Source: Acanthamoeba castellanii str. Neff
Lineage: Eukaryota > Discosea > Longamoebia > Acanthamoebidae
DNA length: 64,000 nt
NCBI RefSeq assembly: GCF_000313135.1
Contig: NW_004457643.1
Coordinates: 121,924-185,923 of the forward strand
Reading direction: 5' to 3'
Part shown: positions 1 to 16,750 of the stretch, one piece after another
Layout of the letters: each line of letters begins with the position of its first letter
Position numbering within the stretch: the first letter of the stretch is position 1
Notes under the pieces: generated by a model
What the model was told of the DNA's origin: nothing
The model's database searches: none
The model's input: only the letters and a program-made list of their open reading frames with translations
Translations under genes and position numbers: made by a program

Positions 1-4788
<4,788 letters not shown>

Positions 4789-4934
4789 GCCTATTTTTTA
4801 TTTATTTACATTTATTTTTTTTCAGAACACCGCAGCTCTGAGAGGTTTTTGTCGTCGACATTTATTGCGTGAGCAAATCAAGAAAAAGCGCAGAAAGCCG
4901 GCACATAATTTTCTCTATTTTTTGGGCCAAGAAG

Positions 4935-7900
4935 ATGGAGAGGGTCAGCGCCGCCGAGGTCGAGGCCAAACTGGTGGCCCATTGGCGAGCCCTTCCACAG
5001 TCGCTCGCCCAAGAAGACGAAGGCGGGACAACGAACAAGCTGCTGCTCTCGTTCCTGTCCGCCCTCCGGTCGGCCCTGCCGGCGGCCACTAGCACCGAAA
5101 CGCCAGGTGGTGGTGGCTGTGGGGAAGGGGCTGGGACGAGCACCACCTCGTGGCTGGTCTCGACCGCCAGCGAGGCCAGCGGGAGCCACGAGGTGTGGGT
5201 CGAGGGCGTGCAGGTGCTCTTCTGGTGGGTGTTCGTGTCCGACGGCCCCCACGCCTGCCTCTCCTTCCTCGACGCTTCAAGGGGCCAGAGCGAAGAAGAT
5301 GGAGGTGGTCTTGAACAGGACAAGGCGGCCCTGTTCTGCCGCCTCGGCCCGGCCTTGCTGTGGGGCAACCCCTACGCACCCGAGTGGGCTGTCATCTTGC
5401 CCGTGGACGCGGTGCCCCAGGTCCTAACAATGCTGTGCAGCCGCCTGCAGCAAGCCAGCAGTGCGGCAGTAGCCAACGTGCCAGCGACGTCGGTACTGCT
5501 CATGTGCCTGAGCCACATCGGACGTACTATCCCCTTCTCGGAGGTTCGCTTAGCGCTCGGGACTGACCGGGCGAGGCGCAGGTCTGCCACACGCCTGGGA
5601 CTACTCAAAGCAAAAGGAGCTCGTGGTCTCGACCCTTATTGGCATGTTCACGCACAGCGCTGACCCTGTGATCGCGACATGTACGAGAGAGCTTCCTTTT
5701 GATCTTCAGCAGCTCGGTTATGTGGATTTGCCGTACTTACGATGTGCGGATGTTGTGTGCAGTGGTCCTAACGAACTTCCTGCCGCGAGAGTCCATGCTA
5801 CTGTGGCACACACCGGTACCTTAGCATACGTGCTGGCCATTGCCGCGTGTTACGTTGGAATTATGACCATCACCACCCACACAGACACTATCGGACAAGC
5901 TACGAGAGCTTATTGATGACAGTCGAGCAGCATTGTCGGTGCGGGAAGCTGCATTACGGCTTACGCCGTCTGCTATGAGAGACAATGAAAGGGTGCGTAC
6001 CCGCAAGTTCACTTGTTGTGATTGTGACCTACTCTGAGTTGAGCGCACGTACGTAGATCTTGTTTGAGTTGGCGACAGACGGCTCTGCTCCACCTTCTCT
6101 GCGCTGTGCTGCCCTGTCTCTGATGACCGAGCTGCGATCACACAAGGAGTTGGTGGAAGTCTTCGAAACCGCACTCACCCTTGCAGGGGTAAGGCCACAA
6201 CCCCTTCTCCCGCTCGGATCGATTTTACACTCAATCTCAACCCAGCAGGAGCAAATGGACGAGCGGGTAGTGATAGCCGCGACCGAAACGCTTTATCACT
6301 GGCGCGTTACAATAGACTTGGAGATGGCCGATGTGCGACCGTTCATACACAGGTTCCACCCATTCCACACATGAATTTGAATTCGGTGCAAGAGTAACTC
6401 CGAGCGGTGCTGCGCAGAGCGTTGTGTTTGGCCACCAACTTAGTGAGAAAGGAGCCAGATGTACCGACTTTATTGGACCTCGCGGCCGACACCGTGGTTC
6501 GGTTCCACTGCGTCGACCTGGGTGGGTCTCTCCCCGGCAGTTTGCTGTTGTCGCTGCCACTGGAGGTACACGGCCTCTTGGAGGCCAAGCAAAGCGCACT
6601 CCTTAAGAAAGGTAGTATTATCACTCCCACCACGGCTTCATCGTCGGCCTGTACTCACAAAGTGCGTTGGTGTACCCCAGCCGACCCTAAACATCACAAA
6701 AAGACGCTGAGGACAGTGACACGGACCTGCTTGATGGCCCTGTCTGAGATGCTGGAGCACGATCTATACGATTTGATGCGACCTGCAATTGTCTCGATGC
6801 TCCATTCTGACAATCGCTGGCAACTACGGTACCACTGACCATCGGACATCCCGCCAATTCTCGTTTGATGATTCACCACACATGCAGGGAAGGCGGACTG
6901 CTGGTGCTCGGGTGTCTGCTTCCGCACTGTGGGGATCACGAATTTGGGGACCGCGAGGCCATGCTCTCCCTGATCATGCCAGCAATCAGCGATCCGAGGG
7001 TACGAACCAGCCAAATTGTCACTGGCAATCTATGTGTTTTGCCATGCTCAACCATGGTGGCGCAATGCTACAGGCCAAAGTGCGGAAGATGGGCTGCTGG
7101 GTGTTGGGCTTCTTCCTGCGTGAGCCCTGTGAAGTGGTAACCGAGGCATCAAAGCTCTTTGTACGACTCGCCGTTGACGATCCGAACCGGGGAGTGCGGC
7201 GCAAGGCACTCCTCGCTCTAGAAGACAACAACTGGACATGGTGTGCCGAAGCTGTACTCAAGGAATGCTTTAGGGTTCTGCAACGGGACCAGCCACTGGT
7301 GCGTTGCTGGCTTCGTTCTTTCGCCTCCTTTTCCGTGAGTAACTCCGCTCAACTTCATGTGCTGCAGGAGGAAGCCACCTCCGTCACAGTGCTTGGCGTC
7401 ATCGCACGAGGACTGCGTCTTATTACCTTGTGGGCGGAAGCGAACCCTTCGGCCAACCATGGACTCTACCTCGACGTGGTGCAAGGCTGCATGCAGACAC
7501 TGCTCGATGGACTGCCGATGCTCGCCCAAGATGCAACCACCAACAAACAGGTGCTCCAGTCCCTTAGGAAAGCCTCTGACAGTACGCGCCACTTTTGCTC
7601 GCTCAGTTTGACACATTGTTGATGAATTGATTGATTGCTGGTGGTGAGCAGTTAGCCAATTTGCTGCCAGTGTGGATGGAGATTACAAGCTGGGCTGTTT
7701 CGAGCGCCATTTTGGTTCGCTGCTTGCCAGATCCCACAATTGTGAAGAGGTACTCACCGGTTCCATCTCCGAACCAAGTCGCACTACGACTCAACCTTTC
7801 CACAGCAGGTGAATGAATGCATGCTTGCCTTCTGGAAGCACAAACTCCATCAGCCTACAGCCAAGTTCGGCAAAGAAACAGCGACCAGGATCGTCTGGGT

Positions 7901-8860
7901 CGCTGCAACGCATATGATCAAGGTAAACTGCATTGTGTTCATTATATTTACGGTTTTTTTCACCTTGTTTTTCTGTGTCTGTGCGTGCCAGAGGGCGGAA
8001 CACGTAAAGCTGGCGCTCTGGGCGCTGACGTGCATCAGCGAGGACTACCCAGATTGCGTGACCTCACTCATGGACCCTATCATCTCCGCCTTGGTGGCCC
8101 TATCAGCGGCCTTACCAGCCCACCCGCCAACCACTTCTGTGCGATTCTGCCACTGTCTTGGTATCCCTTTCCTTCAAAAACCCTCAAAGTGATCTCATAC
8201 AACACTCATCTCCAGTGTTACTCCCTGATCTCTCAACTCTCAACAGACCGGCTAATTGCCACCTGTGGAGTTGCCAGGATGAGACCCCATGTGGGGACTC
8301 TCTCGAGTGCCCTGGTCGCCAACATAACTCGCCGCTCGCCCTTCGATATGGCCCTGCGGTGCTGCCTGTTCTTGGTTCCGTGTGGCGTGAGCGACATTGA
8401 CGACCGCGTACTCTTCCACCTGATCGAAGCCGGCCCTCTGCGCACGATTACCGAAACGTCGCAGGAGATTACGCTCCGGGTGTCGACCGAGAGCCTGGCC
8501 AGCCTCGTGGTGGAGCTGTTCACCGAGCGCGGGCTGGACGAGTGCGGCGATCCCAAGGTCGCCTCGGCCGTACTGGCCCTCCTGGCCGACCGGCTCCAGC
8601 GCGACACAAGCAATCTCCCGAGCGCGGGCACACCGCAACCGCCCGCGGCGGTGCGGGAGCGTGTGGGCCAGGCTCTAAGCGTACTGGCGGCTGCGATTGG
8701 ACACGGCGCGTTGCAAGCAGACCGGAAGAAGTGGCGCAAGTTCCGCCGGGGCCTCAATTGGTATCTGCCGGCCGCCAGCCCGCTTCTTGCTCTCCTTCTC
8801 GGCCACGCGAATGCTGCACGCGTCACAGCAGCCGTGCACGCCGTGTTGCGTACTTCATGA
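4935..8860 (+). CDS. Unidentified HEAT/ARM-type alpha-solenoid protein
   Basis: Multi-exon gene starting at the ATG at 4935 (MERVSAAEVEAKLVAHWRAL) and ending at the TGA at 8858-8860. The joined product is roughly 1,050 residues of amphipathic helix pairs with HEAT-like phrases such as LREAALRLTPSAMRDNE (5940-5990), REGGLLVLGCLLPHCGDHE (6890-6945) and KVRKMGCWVLGFFLREP (7078-7128). No catalytic motif, membrane segment or zinc ligand set is visible. The helix-repeat pattern suggests a scaffold or transport-receptor-like fold (importin-beta/transportin relatives, THADA-like proteins), but I do not recognise a specific family. It lies 146 bp downstream of the PI3K stop on the same strand. The 5' end includes a low-complexity Gly/Thr stretch near 5100-5150. 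Confidence 0.7.
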
Positions 8861-9163
8861 CCTCCGTGCGGCGGTGGTGAGTCCACATCACACCGTCCTT
8901 CAGCAGCGTTGCACGTTGTTCTCCGGAAGAATCAAGCACCCACCCCCCAACCACAGCCACACCATGTGCGCGAAACTTAATTTCTCGAATAACTTAGTGG
9001 AATTCATTTTGGCGCGAAAACTTGGCAACGGGCACAACTGGTGTGCTTGCTGGCCAACCCCGACAGTCTATTTACCATTCAAACGATCTTGACGAGAAAG
9101 ATCCATTGCATCTGGTACGATGCAAGACGCACAGGTACAGACGCCTTGCCCATCGTTAAGTTG
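8861..9163. other. Intergenic or 5' region between the HEAT gene and the UBR-kinase gene
   Basis: An open stretch from 8993 reads LVCLLANPDSLFTIQTILTRK in the same frame as the next gene but is closed by TAA at 8990-8992 and has no ATG of its own before 9164. It may be a downstream part of an upstream non-coding or alternatively spliced exon. No other feature is seen. Confidence 0.4.
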
Positions 9164-12100
9164 ATGATTTTGAGATATCTTACTGCGGATTTAATATTCA
9201 AGGAATGGGCCAAGATGGGTAGGGAGGCCCTCAGGCTTGGCGGAAGCGAACTGCACCACTTTGTGCTTGCGGCTTCCTGCTTCCTTGCTGCCAGCGAATC
9301 AGCTGCTGGAGATGAAGAGGCCATGCAGGAGGGCGGTAGTGTCGTCACTCCCGCCCAGGTGCAGGCCGCACTGCGCGCCGCCGTCAAAGCGCACAAGCGC
9401 TTCACAGGTACTCTCCGCTCCCTTGCGCCCAACCACACAATAGGAACGAACACTAACCACTTCACGCAGAGAAGAAGCAGTGGAAGGACCTTACCACGAA
9501 GGCCTCCGCTGCCACGTCATCTGCGATGCAGTGCACGGCCCACCACGGGCTGGCCACCGAGCAGCCGCTCTACGTCTGCACCCGGTGCACCGACACCACC
9601 GACCTCGCTGGCGGCGGGGACCCGGACGGAGCCTTGCCCGTCGTGTGCGGCCCGTGCGTGCGCCGGTGCCACATGCACAAGGAGCATCCCAAGAAGGGCC
9701 GCCTGCCCCGGCACATCCTGCCCATCGCCCGGTCCAAGCGCAACGCCATGTACGCCGCCGTGACTCGCCACGATCGCCTTTGCGTTGCCCTCACATTCGT
9801 CTTCTTGGTGTGATTATTTTATTTTATTTATTTTCGGCGCTGCGCAGTTGTGAGTGCGGAACGGCCAAGTTCGATGGCGCGAAGCAGGAGGAGTGCACGC
9901 TGGTGGGGACGGACTCAAAGAGCGATATGGCGTGGCTCAACGCGCCCGACCGAAGTTTCACCCTTGAGTATTGCACGGACAAGTGCACGGAAAGCCACCG
10001 GGTCAAGCCCCGCCACTGCTGGGATGACGAGGACGAACTCGTCGCCTGCGTCTACTGCCGGACCGACTTTCACGCTGACTGCGTGGTACGAGCTCACGGC
10101 CCAGCCACGCGAACTCGAGCAAGAGCTGCTTTGTGACTCACTTGCACGAGTCTTTAGGAAGCCGAGGATCAGAAGAAAGAGGAGTTTGTGTGCGGTGCCT
10201 GCTTGGCGGACCGGGTGCCTCACCTTCAGGCCTACCTCCGAACGCCCAAGGGCGATCACGGTAAGTCTACTCGTGCGTGTGCGTGTGTATGTTGTGTGTT
10301 GTGGCTTATTTGGCGACCGACGTGTGCGGGCTGGTGCCTATGTCAGGACCACGAGTGTTGGGCAGGAGCTGCCTTGGAGGCTGCTTCCTCATCAAGTCGT
10401 GGCGCCAGGAGATCATCAAAGACGAGCGGGAGATCATGAGGCGGACAGCGGAGGTGGTCCGTTACGGCCTGCGCCCTCTCGCCGTCGTGCTCTCCGCACT
10501 GACGGCTTCCACCGAATCAAACGCGAACAGCGACGACGATGACGATGGCGACGACGACGACGAACTCGAGTGGGCCGCGCGGGCTGACGAAGCCGTCTCG
10601 TTGCTCACCTCCTTCGTCAAGATCGGGGACGACGACTACACCGACTACGCAAAGCAAATCCGACAGGAAGCACACAAGGCGGGCCTGCCCGCTTTGCTCC
10701 TGTCGCTCCTGTTGCGCTGCCGGGCCGTGCTGGTTCAGTCGTCTCGCGCCGCTCAGGCGCAGCGGAAGAAGCAGCATCAGCGCAAGTACAAGGCCAGACA
10801 GGAGGAGGCGCGAAGCCTGGCCGCCACCATCTGCGCAGCGTTGACGTGGACTCTGAAGGATGAAGGTTAGTCCCTGCCTGTGATGTGCCGTGTGCCGTGT
10901 ATGGGTGTATGCATATGTATATGTACACTGACGCTGGGCTGGTGCTTTCTTAAGAGGAAGCGCAAGACGCTCTGGGCAAGAAGTCTCTGTCCGCCGTACT
11001 GCTCGACCTGCTGTCGCACGAGATCGACGCGGACGAGGACGCGGGCAAAGCCAGTCTATCGCTCAACGCCGCCTCCGCTCTCGCCACGTGCCTCATGAAC
11101 TGTACCTTACATTTTTCCCATCCTCGCTCTTCCTCTTTCGCTCACACTCAATCGTCTGGGGCCAGCTCTAGACTGACTCGCGTATGTATGTGTGTGCGCG
11201 TGCGTCTGAAGCCCCCAAGAGCCAGAGCGGCCTGGCCGCCGACGAGGAGAAGGTGCGGCAGCTGTGGTCGCTCATTCGCAGCTGCAAGTGCGATGACGCC
11301 CGGGCCACGGTCCTGGCCTACGTACTCTACGTGTACTCCAACACGGTCGTCTTCTTCTCCGATGAGATGAAGGAGGAGATGACCGACCGGGCCAAGCTGA
11401 GCCTGCTGCTCGAGATCGTCACAGACTCGGACAACCCCGGCGTCAGGCTCCATGCCACCCGAGCCCTGGCCCACCTCGCCCGCGGAGACGGTAACACACG
11501 CGACACGTATCACCGCACACGCACACACGACCGCACGCGCACCGCCTGATTTATTTTGACATCGTTGGTGTGGGCAACACAGAGAACACGCAGCGGACGA
11601 TCAGGAGGGAGGGAGGAGTGGAGCAGCTGGCCAAGCTGTTCCTGGGCCTCAACGCCACCGGCGGCGGCTCGAAGGACGATCCCCACCGCCACGCGGTGCT
11701 CATACTGCTCCTGGTCCTGTGCCAGGACCCCAAGTGCGCGGCCCGCCTGCTGTCGGTCAAGCGGGTGGAGAAGGCCCTCACCCGCCTCCGCAAGGACGAG
11801 GACGCCTCGTTTCCGCTGCGGCTCTGCGCCAACGACATCCTGGGCGCCGGCCGCCCGACGTCCAGGCCCACCACGCCCATCAAAAACAACAAGAACCGGG
11901 GCCTCGGCGGTAAAGCGAAGAAGAAGTCATCGTCATCGAGCGGCAGCGATAGCGAAGACGAGCTGTCCACTCGCGGGCACGTCAACTTCCTGCCGCCGCC
12001 GCTCTTCACCCGGCTGGGGCTTCTGGGCCGCGGCGCGTTCGCCAAGGTGTACAGAGGTACCGCTGGCCTAACCCAACCCACCAACGATCAGAGCGATAGA

Positions 12101-13780
12101 GAGCGGGCTCACATTCGCTTTCACCCAGTGCGCGTGTCGCCTTCTTCGGATCGGGTCTACGCGTTGAAGCAGATCCAGCTGTGGAACAAATACGCGTACG
12201 TCGCTCTCGTCTCACGTAGTTTTATCGTTCGGCAACACGCGCCTACTCACGCCATCATCGTCGTCGCCACGCGTAACTATAGTGATCCGTTCTACTTCTA
12301 CACCGAGGCCCAGATCCTCAAGTGCGTCTCCTCCGCAACCATGATGGTTGGGCCTTGCGTGCACCAATTATTGACTCTGCTTTCTCTTCCTTTCTTTTCT
12401 TTTCTTTCTCTTCCTTTCCTTGGCGCAGGGACGTGGACCACGAGAATGTGATCAAGACGCACAGCATCTACCAGGACCACTCGGCGATGTACTTCCTGCA
12501 GGACCTCATGGACACCACCCTGGACAGCGTCATCCACTCCACCGCGGTCATCGGGGACAAGGCCGCGCCGCTGCCGCTGCCTCTTCTGCTGGACGTGTGC
12601 CTCGGCATCGCGCGCGGAATGGACTATCTCCACACCCTACCGCACCCCATCCTGCACCGCGACCTGAAGCCCGAGAATCTGCTGTACCACTCCACTCCCC
12701 ACGTGTCGTGTTCGCGTTTCGCTTTTCGCATTCGCGTTTCGTGTTCGCTTTTCGCTTTTCTGCTTTTTCGCGGGCTGACCGACAGGAACGACGGCAGGCT
12801 GAGGCTCGAGGGCCAGGGCCAGACGACGAAGCTGCGGGGTCTGAAGATCACCGACTTTGGCGTGAGCCGCTACCTCAACAACCCGCACTCGGCGGAGGTC
12901 GAGCGCGGAATGACCCAGGCCATGGGCACCACGGGCTACATCAGCCCCGAGATGGCCGTCGGCATGCGCCTCGCCCAGGACGAGCTGTGGCTCAAGTCCG
13001 ATGGTGCGCTCTCACCAGTGCAGACTGTCGAGATTCTTATTTTAAGGGCCTGTTATGTTGCTGACGTCAGCACTTCTCTGCGCGCGCACAGTGTGGAGCT
13101 TTGGTGTGATCATCAGCGAGCTGCTCTCGCGAAGGAAGCCCTACTACGGCAAGATCACGAACGAGGTGAGCTCTATCATCGAGAGCGTGACGGTGACGGT
13201 GCGCGACGGGTCCAAGAAGAAGCGCAAGGCCAACAACAACAGCGACAGCGCGGACGCCGACGCCATGCCCTTCCACGAGGACCAGCTCCTCGGGCGGCCG
13301 CCCAAGGCGCTGGTCGACCTGATGCGCCGGTGCCTTTCGCTCACCATCTCCGCTCGGCCCAGCTTCAGCGACGCCGTGGAGGTACTCGAGGAGCTCAAGC
13401 AATCGCTGCACAGCCAGAGCGAGGACGAGAACGAAGCGGCGGCGGCGGCTCAGTCGCCACCACCGGTGTTGGAGCTCGAAGTGAAGCGACCCAAGCGACT
13501 TGCCAAGCGGCGCGCCAAGCCCGCTGTGCCGCCCCCGCAGGCCGACGAGAAGCAGGAGCAGCCAGCGCCCCAGGCCGTGGTGCCGACTGCTTGCATGGTG
13601 CTCACGCCGCAGCAGCAGCCGAAGGTCAGGCGCGTGGTCCGACGGCGAAACAAGGTCCTTCTTGCGCCGGCATCCGCCTCCTGCGCGCCAACCCAGGACG
13701 ATGACGAGGAAGAGCAAGTGGTCGAGGACAAGGAGAACGTCAAGCCGCTGGCCAACAGGCTCAAGAAGATGCGCCTCTAA
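9164..13780 (+). CDS. UBR7-like UBR-box/PHD protein fused to ARM-like repeats and a protein kinase
   Basis: About 13 exons join in consistent phase to about 1,200 residues. First comes a UBR-type zinc finger (9525-9860: CTAHHG, YVCTRC, CGPCVRRCH, then CECG after an intron), the N-degron/UBR7-type fold. It is followed by a PHD-like cluster (9970-10230: CTDKCTESH, CVYCRTDFHADC, FVCGAC). Human UBR7 has the same pair, including the CDCGNSKF-type junction (here CECGTAKF). Next are acidic and helical ARM-like segments (10350-11830). A kinase follows (from 12015: glycine loop GRGAFAKVYR, YALKQI, HRDLKPENLL at 12657-12686, DFG at 12853, GTTGYISPEM), then a basic tail to TAA at 13780. All key kinase residues are present, so it is probably active. 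Phase checks at 10260/10347, 10867/10955, 11105/11210 and 11491/11582 all hold, which supports a single gene. The start ATG at 9164 is a guess; a longer N-terminus is possible. Neither UBR7 nor TKL kinases are known to me in this combination. Confidence 0.8.
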
Positions 13781-13851
13781 GGTTGTATTTTAATTGAACA
13801 AGAAATGGATGAATGTATGTGTGCCATGACATGATGTGGCGAAGCGGTTGA

Positions 13852-13925
13852 TCACCGCTTGCCGCGGTTGAGGAAGCGTAGCATGACGTAGAAGGACAGG
13901 CGGAGGAAGAGGCACTGGGCTGGGA
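13852..13925 (-). pseudogene. Displaced last exon of the ABCG transporter
   Basis: Read on the minus strand, this reads LFLRLSFYVMLRFLNRGKR and a TGA at 13854-13852, the typical end of an ABCG half-transporter (last membrane helix followed by a basic RFLN(K/R) tail). It is preceded by a CCCAG acceptor and a pyrimidine-rich (CCACT)n tract. The rest of the gene lies 7.7 kb away at 21633-24897, with about 35-45 expected residues missing between. It could still be spliced if the whole block behaves as an intron, so 'pseudogene' is provisional. Confidence 0.65.
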
Positions 13926-14115
13926 GTGGGGTGGAGGGGAGTGGAGCAGAGGGGGTGGAGTGGAGGGTGAGTGGAGTGGAGTGGAGTGGAGGGGAGGGGG
14001 TAGTGGAGTGGAGGGGGAGTGGAGTGGAGGGGGAGTGGAGGTGGAGTGGAGGGGTAGTGGAGTGGAGGGGGAGTGGAGGTGGAGGTGGAGTGGAGGGGAG
14101 GGGGAGTGGAGTGAA
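13925..14115. repeat. (GTGGA/GGGGA)n satellite-like array
   Basis: About 190 bp of GTGGAGTGGAG with GGGGGA interruptions on the plus strand. On the minus strand it is a CCACT-rich pyrimidine tract ending at the CCCAG acceptor of the displaced ABCG exon. A short array of the opposite orientation lies at 15113-15165. Confidence 0.9.
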
Positions 14116-14159
14116 TAGCAGTGGCAAACTCACCACACACATGTGGACCTCATCATGGT

Positions 14160-15300
14160 GATTGGGCACACATGCCACCCCCATGGACAAAATATGATTA
14201 TTGAAAAAACATAATTAATAGACACAGAAATGAATGATGGTGGTGTTGTGGGACCTGCACAGTGTGCCTGGGCAGGGCTGACTCAGGAAGGGTACTTTTG
14301 GGGTTGGGGAACACATCCTTGGCCTCCCTACATGAGATTTTCATGGTGAACCCCCACTGTGGGGCCAGATGGCGGTGGTGGATGGTGGTTGTGGTAGTGA
14401 TATCTCTGTTTCTTTCTCAGCAGCCAAGCCCACCTCCACTGCTGCTGGCCACATGCCTCTTGGGAGAGATAGATTTTGATCCTCTCATCTGCCACCTGAA
14501 TTGTGGTGTGTACCACCCCACACAGCCACCACACATGTGCAGTGCACACAGTGACAGGTGGCCCACATGTGATCAGCATTGGGGGGAAACCCTTAAAAGA
14601 GAAGGGGGTGGGCAGGCTAGTGTGGATGGTGGAGAACATGCTGCACATGACATTGTACCTTCCTCACATTGAGCACTTGAACTTCAATAATGGCTCCTGA
14701 CCCACTGGCAAGGGCCACCAGATCTTCCTGCCTGGGTCCAGCATGCAATCATGGAGCAGGTGGATGAGGTGCAGGATACCTGCATGCATGATAGAGCATC
14801 AGTCAGCCACAGAAACACAAAAAATGACATGTGTGGAGGATCCGGACAGCAAAAGCTCAGCCTTTGTTTTCCATGACTGACCTTGCCTGTTGAGGTCAGG
14901 CACATGGAACATGGCACACACAACATCCACACAAACACACACTTAAAATCCAAATCCCTATCAATGCAAAAAGCTTCAACTGAATAGATAACGCCTACAG
15001 ATTGAGCACAGAAATATCTTTGGCTGTCACCATATCCACCTTCTTCTTCATCAGCATCTCCAGCAGAGGTGGAGGCAGAGGCAGTCTCTCACTGGCCAAT
15101 ATGAGCTACTCACCTCCCTACCACTCCACTCCACTCCACTCCCCCTCCACTCCACTCCACTACACTCTGCAGAGCCAAGCCACATCAGGTCACCACCACC
15201 CACCTTGGTGAAACACTCCAGCAGTAGCCCCAGGGTGAGCCCATTGAGTAAAGGTGAGATCCTGAGAGTTTGCACTGTCCTTTCCACCTTGCTGGGGGGG
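14160..15300. other. CpG-poor interval with no convincing intact gene
   Basis: Short reading frames occur on both strands (minus 14328-14648; plus 14503-14700 and a plus fragment about 14700-14873 ending CFP*). None shows a recognisable domain and none extends across the interval. The composition matches the rest of the inserted block, so these are probably remnants of transposon genes. Confidence 0.4.
15113..15165. repeat. (CCACT)n array, inverse of the 13.9-14.1 kb array
   Basis: Tandem CCACT units on the plus strand, the reverse complement of the GTGGA array 1 kb to the left. The two copies form a head-to-head arrangement around 14.1-15.1 kb. Confidence 0.85.
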
Positions 15301-15368
15301 TCTGTGTCATTTTATTAAGTACTTTTGTTTTGCATTTTAGTCAGCATGACATGGCCACTCTCATCTTT

Positions 15369-15870
15369 TCAGTTTAAAACAAAAACAGGCCTTGCAAGCT
15401 GGCAAGCCAGTACTTGCTTTTGCATGGCCACAGTCTCCTTGAAGATTATGACAGACTCCTGGTAGAATGCACTGTTGGCCTTGGAGTCTGCCAGCATGGC
15501 CTTGGTTTGTTTTGCCAGGTCCTCCCATTCTGCAATGCTGTGCAGGGTGTGTCTGTTGGGCTCCTTGACAGCTGCCACAGCTGCATGCACACGTTCCACA
15601 CATTGGGCGTCCAGGACCTTGAGCTCCTTCCTGCAGGCCTCAATCACATGGGGAGGGGCTGTTGGGTCCACACAGGCACATGTTATGTCTGCATCATCCT
15701 TCTGCTGCAGCAGCATTTGGTAGGACTCCACTGTCAGCCTGCCACACAACACAGCAGGAGAAGGGGAATGTTAAAAATCTTGTGTAGAGCAAGAGGTGAG
15801 GCAGGAAAACACATACATGCTGTGGGACTTGAAGAAGACATAGCCTGGAAAGATGTCCTCCCTGGAGTGA
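15369..15870 (-). pseudogene. Unidentified coding remnant cut by the TIR element
   Basis: Minus-strand exon 15737-15369 (LTVESYQMLLQQKDDADITC at its start, VLACQLARPVFVLN* at its end) is preceded by a GGCAG acceptor. Further upstream is a short exon, SREDIFPGYVFFKSHSM (about 15866-15818). The reading then runs straight into the left terminal repeat of the 15879-20859 element, so the gene's 5' part is missing here. The predicted peptide is helical with no recognisable domain. A matching upstream part may lie beyond the right repeat (about 20860-21060, minus), where an open frame also runs up to the repeat. Confidence 0.45.
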
Positions 15871-15878
15871 CTTGTAAT

Positions 15879-15913
15879 GGAGTGCTCATTAAAAAGTGAC
15901 AGTGTCACTTTTT
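15879..15913 (+). repeat. Left terminal inverted repeat
   Basis: 35 bp, identical to the reverse complement of 20825-20859. Contains a 23-nt palindrome at 15891-15913 able to form an 11-bp hairpin stem. Confidence 0.92.
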
Positions 15914-15991
15914 CATGAAATGGAAAAAGTGGTGTACATAGAGGTAGGAGGTGTGTGCTGGGGTGTACATGTTAAGAAGAGAAGAAGTGTA

Positions 15992-16750
15992 TTACAGGTG
16001 CTGGAAGATCTCTTTGAGTGTGGTGGTGGGGACACCAGAGTTGGGGTGGAATGAGAAGCCACAAGCAAGAACAGAGCCAATGGGCACACTGCCTTCAGTG
16101 CCATGGTCAGCCCAGTGACCATTGGTGAAGTTCCACCAGTGGACGTTGAGCCTCTTGCACTGCACTGTGATGATCTTCACAATCCAAAAGTCCTCTGTCA
16201 CCTCATCCAAGTCAGCATGGACAGCTACCCAAAGCCCAGGGGCAAAGTTGAAGTGTTGGGCCTTACCAGCTCTTCCAATCCCACATGGTTGTGAGTTTAT
16301 GAAGTTCAGGAGAAGGGGCAGTTGTTTGGTAGGCATGCTGCAGAAATGCTGGTAGTTTTCTGTTGGTGGGTGGGGATGTGAGCAATGGTGGGAGAGGTAA
16401 AGTTCCTGATGTGCATCAGGAAATGTCAACAAATAAAACTCCCAATGCGCATCAGGAACTGTTGACAAATAAGAACAGACATCAAGGAGGTCCACAAACA
16501 GCAAGAGGCAGTGCATACCCAGGGGTGTGGATGGTGGCAGTGTTGAATTTTGTCTGCATGGTCGAGAAAAGCTGATCAATATCCTCAGGCAGACAGGCAA
16601 GCCATTGAGTTGCAACTTGAAGCAGCATAAGGGTACCAAGGAAGTGCAGGTGATTGTCGCTCTCTTCTCATGGACGCCCCGGGGCTCTGCTGCACCACAA
16701 CAGCTCATCTCAGCTGCCATTGTGAGACAACTCATTGCAGCTGAACTCAA
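15992..16750 (-). CDS. Unidentified ORF inside the TIR element
   Basis: Open on the minus strand for 252 codons, but the middle (about 16475-16400) is translated 36-bp repeat (..PDAHWEFYLL..). The true protein may therefore be two exons, with the repeats in an intron. The C-terminal part (about 16310-15992) looks most coding-like: HFNFAPGLWVAVHADLDEVT, then VQCKRLNVHWWNFTNGHW and a Pro/Ser-rich end. The small beta-rich pattern with WW and HWW resembles chromatin-reader-like modules seen in some transposon proteins, but this is a weak impression. Low CpG and the terminal repeats place it as transposon cargo. Confidence 0.4.
   Translation of the reverse strand: MSSAAMSCLTMAAEMSCCGAAEPRGVHEKRATITCTSLVPLCCFKLQLNGLPVCLRILISFSRPCRQNSTLPPSTPLGMHCLLLFVDLLDVCSYLSTVPDAHWEFYLLTFPDAHQELYLSHHCSHPHPPTENYQHFCSMPTKQLPLLLNFINSQPCGIGRAGKAQHFNFAPGLWVAVHADLDEVTEDFWIVKIITVQCKRLNVHWWNFTNGHWADHGTEGSVPIGSVLACGFSFHPNSGVPTTTLKEIFQHL
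16400..16475. repeat. 36-bp hairpin repeat, first cluster
   Basis: Two units of the family that reads (T)GTCAACAAATAAAACTCCCAATGYGCATCAGGAACT. The 5' copy includes a hairpin with 9-bp arms (TTCCTGATG / CATCAGGAA) at 16403-16422. Confidence 0.85.

Noticed and set aside
4935..8860. Importin-beta/transportin assignment for the HEAT protein
   Set aside because: Repeat style is similar, but there is no diagnostic importin-beta N-terminal region or acidic loop, so it was left unassigned.
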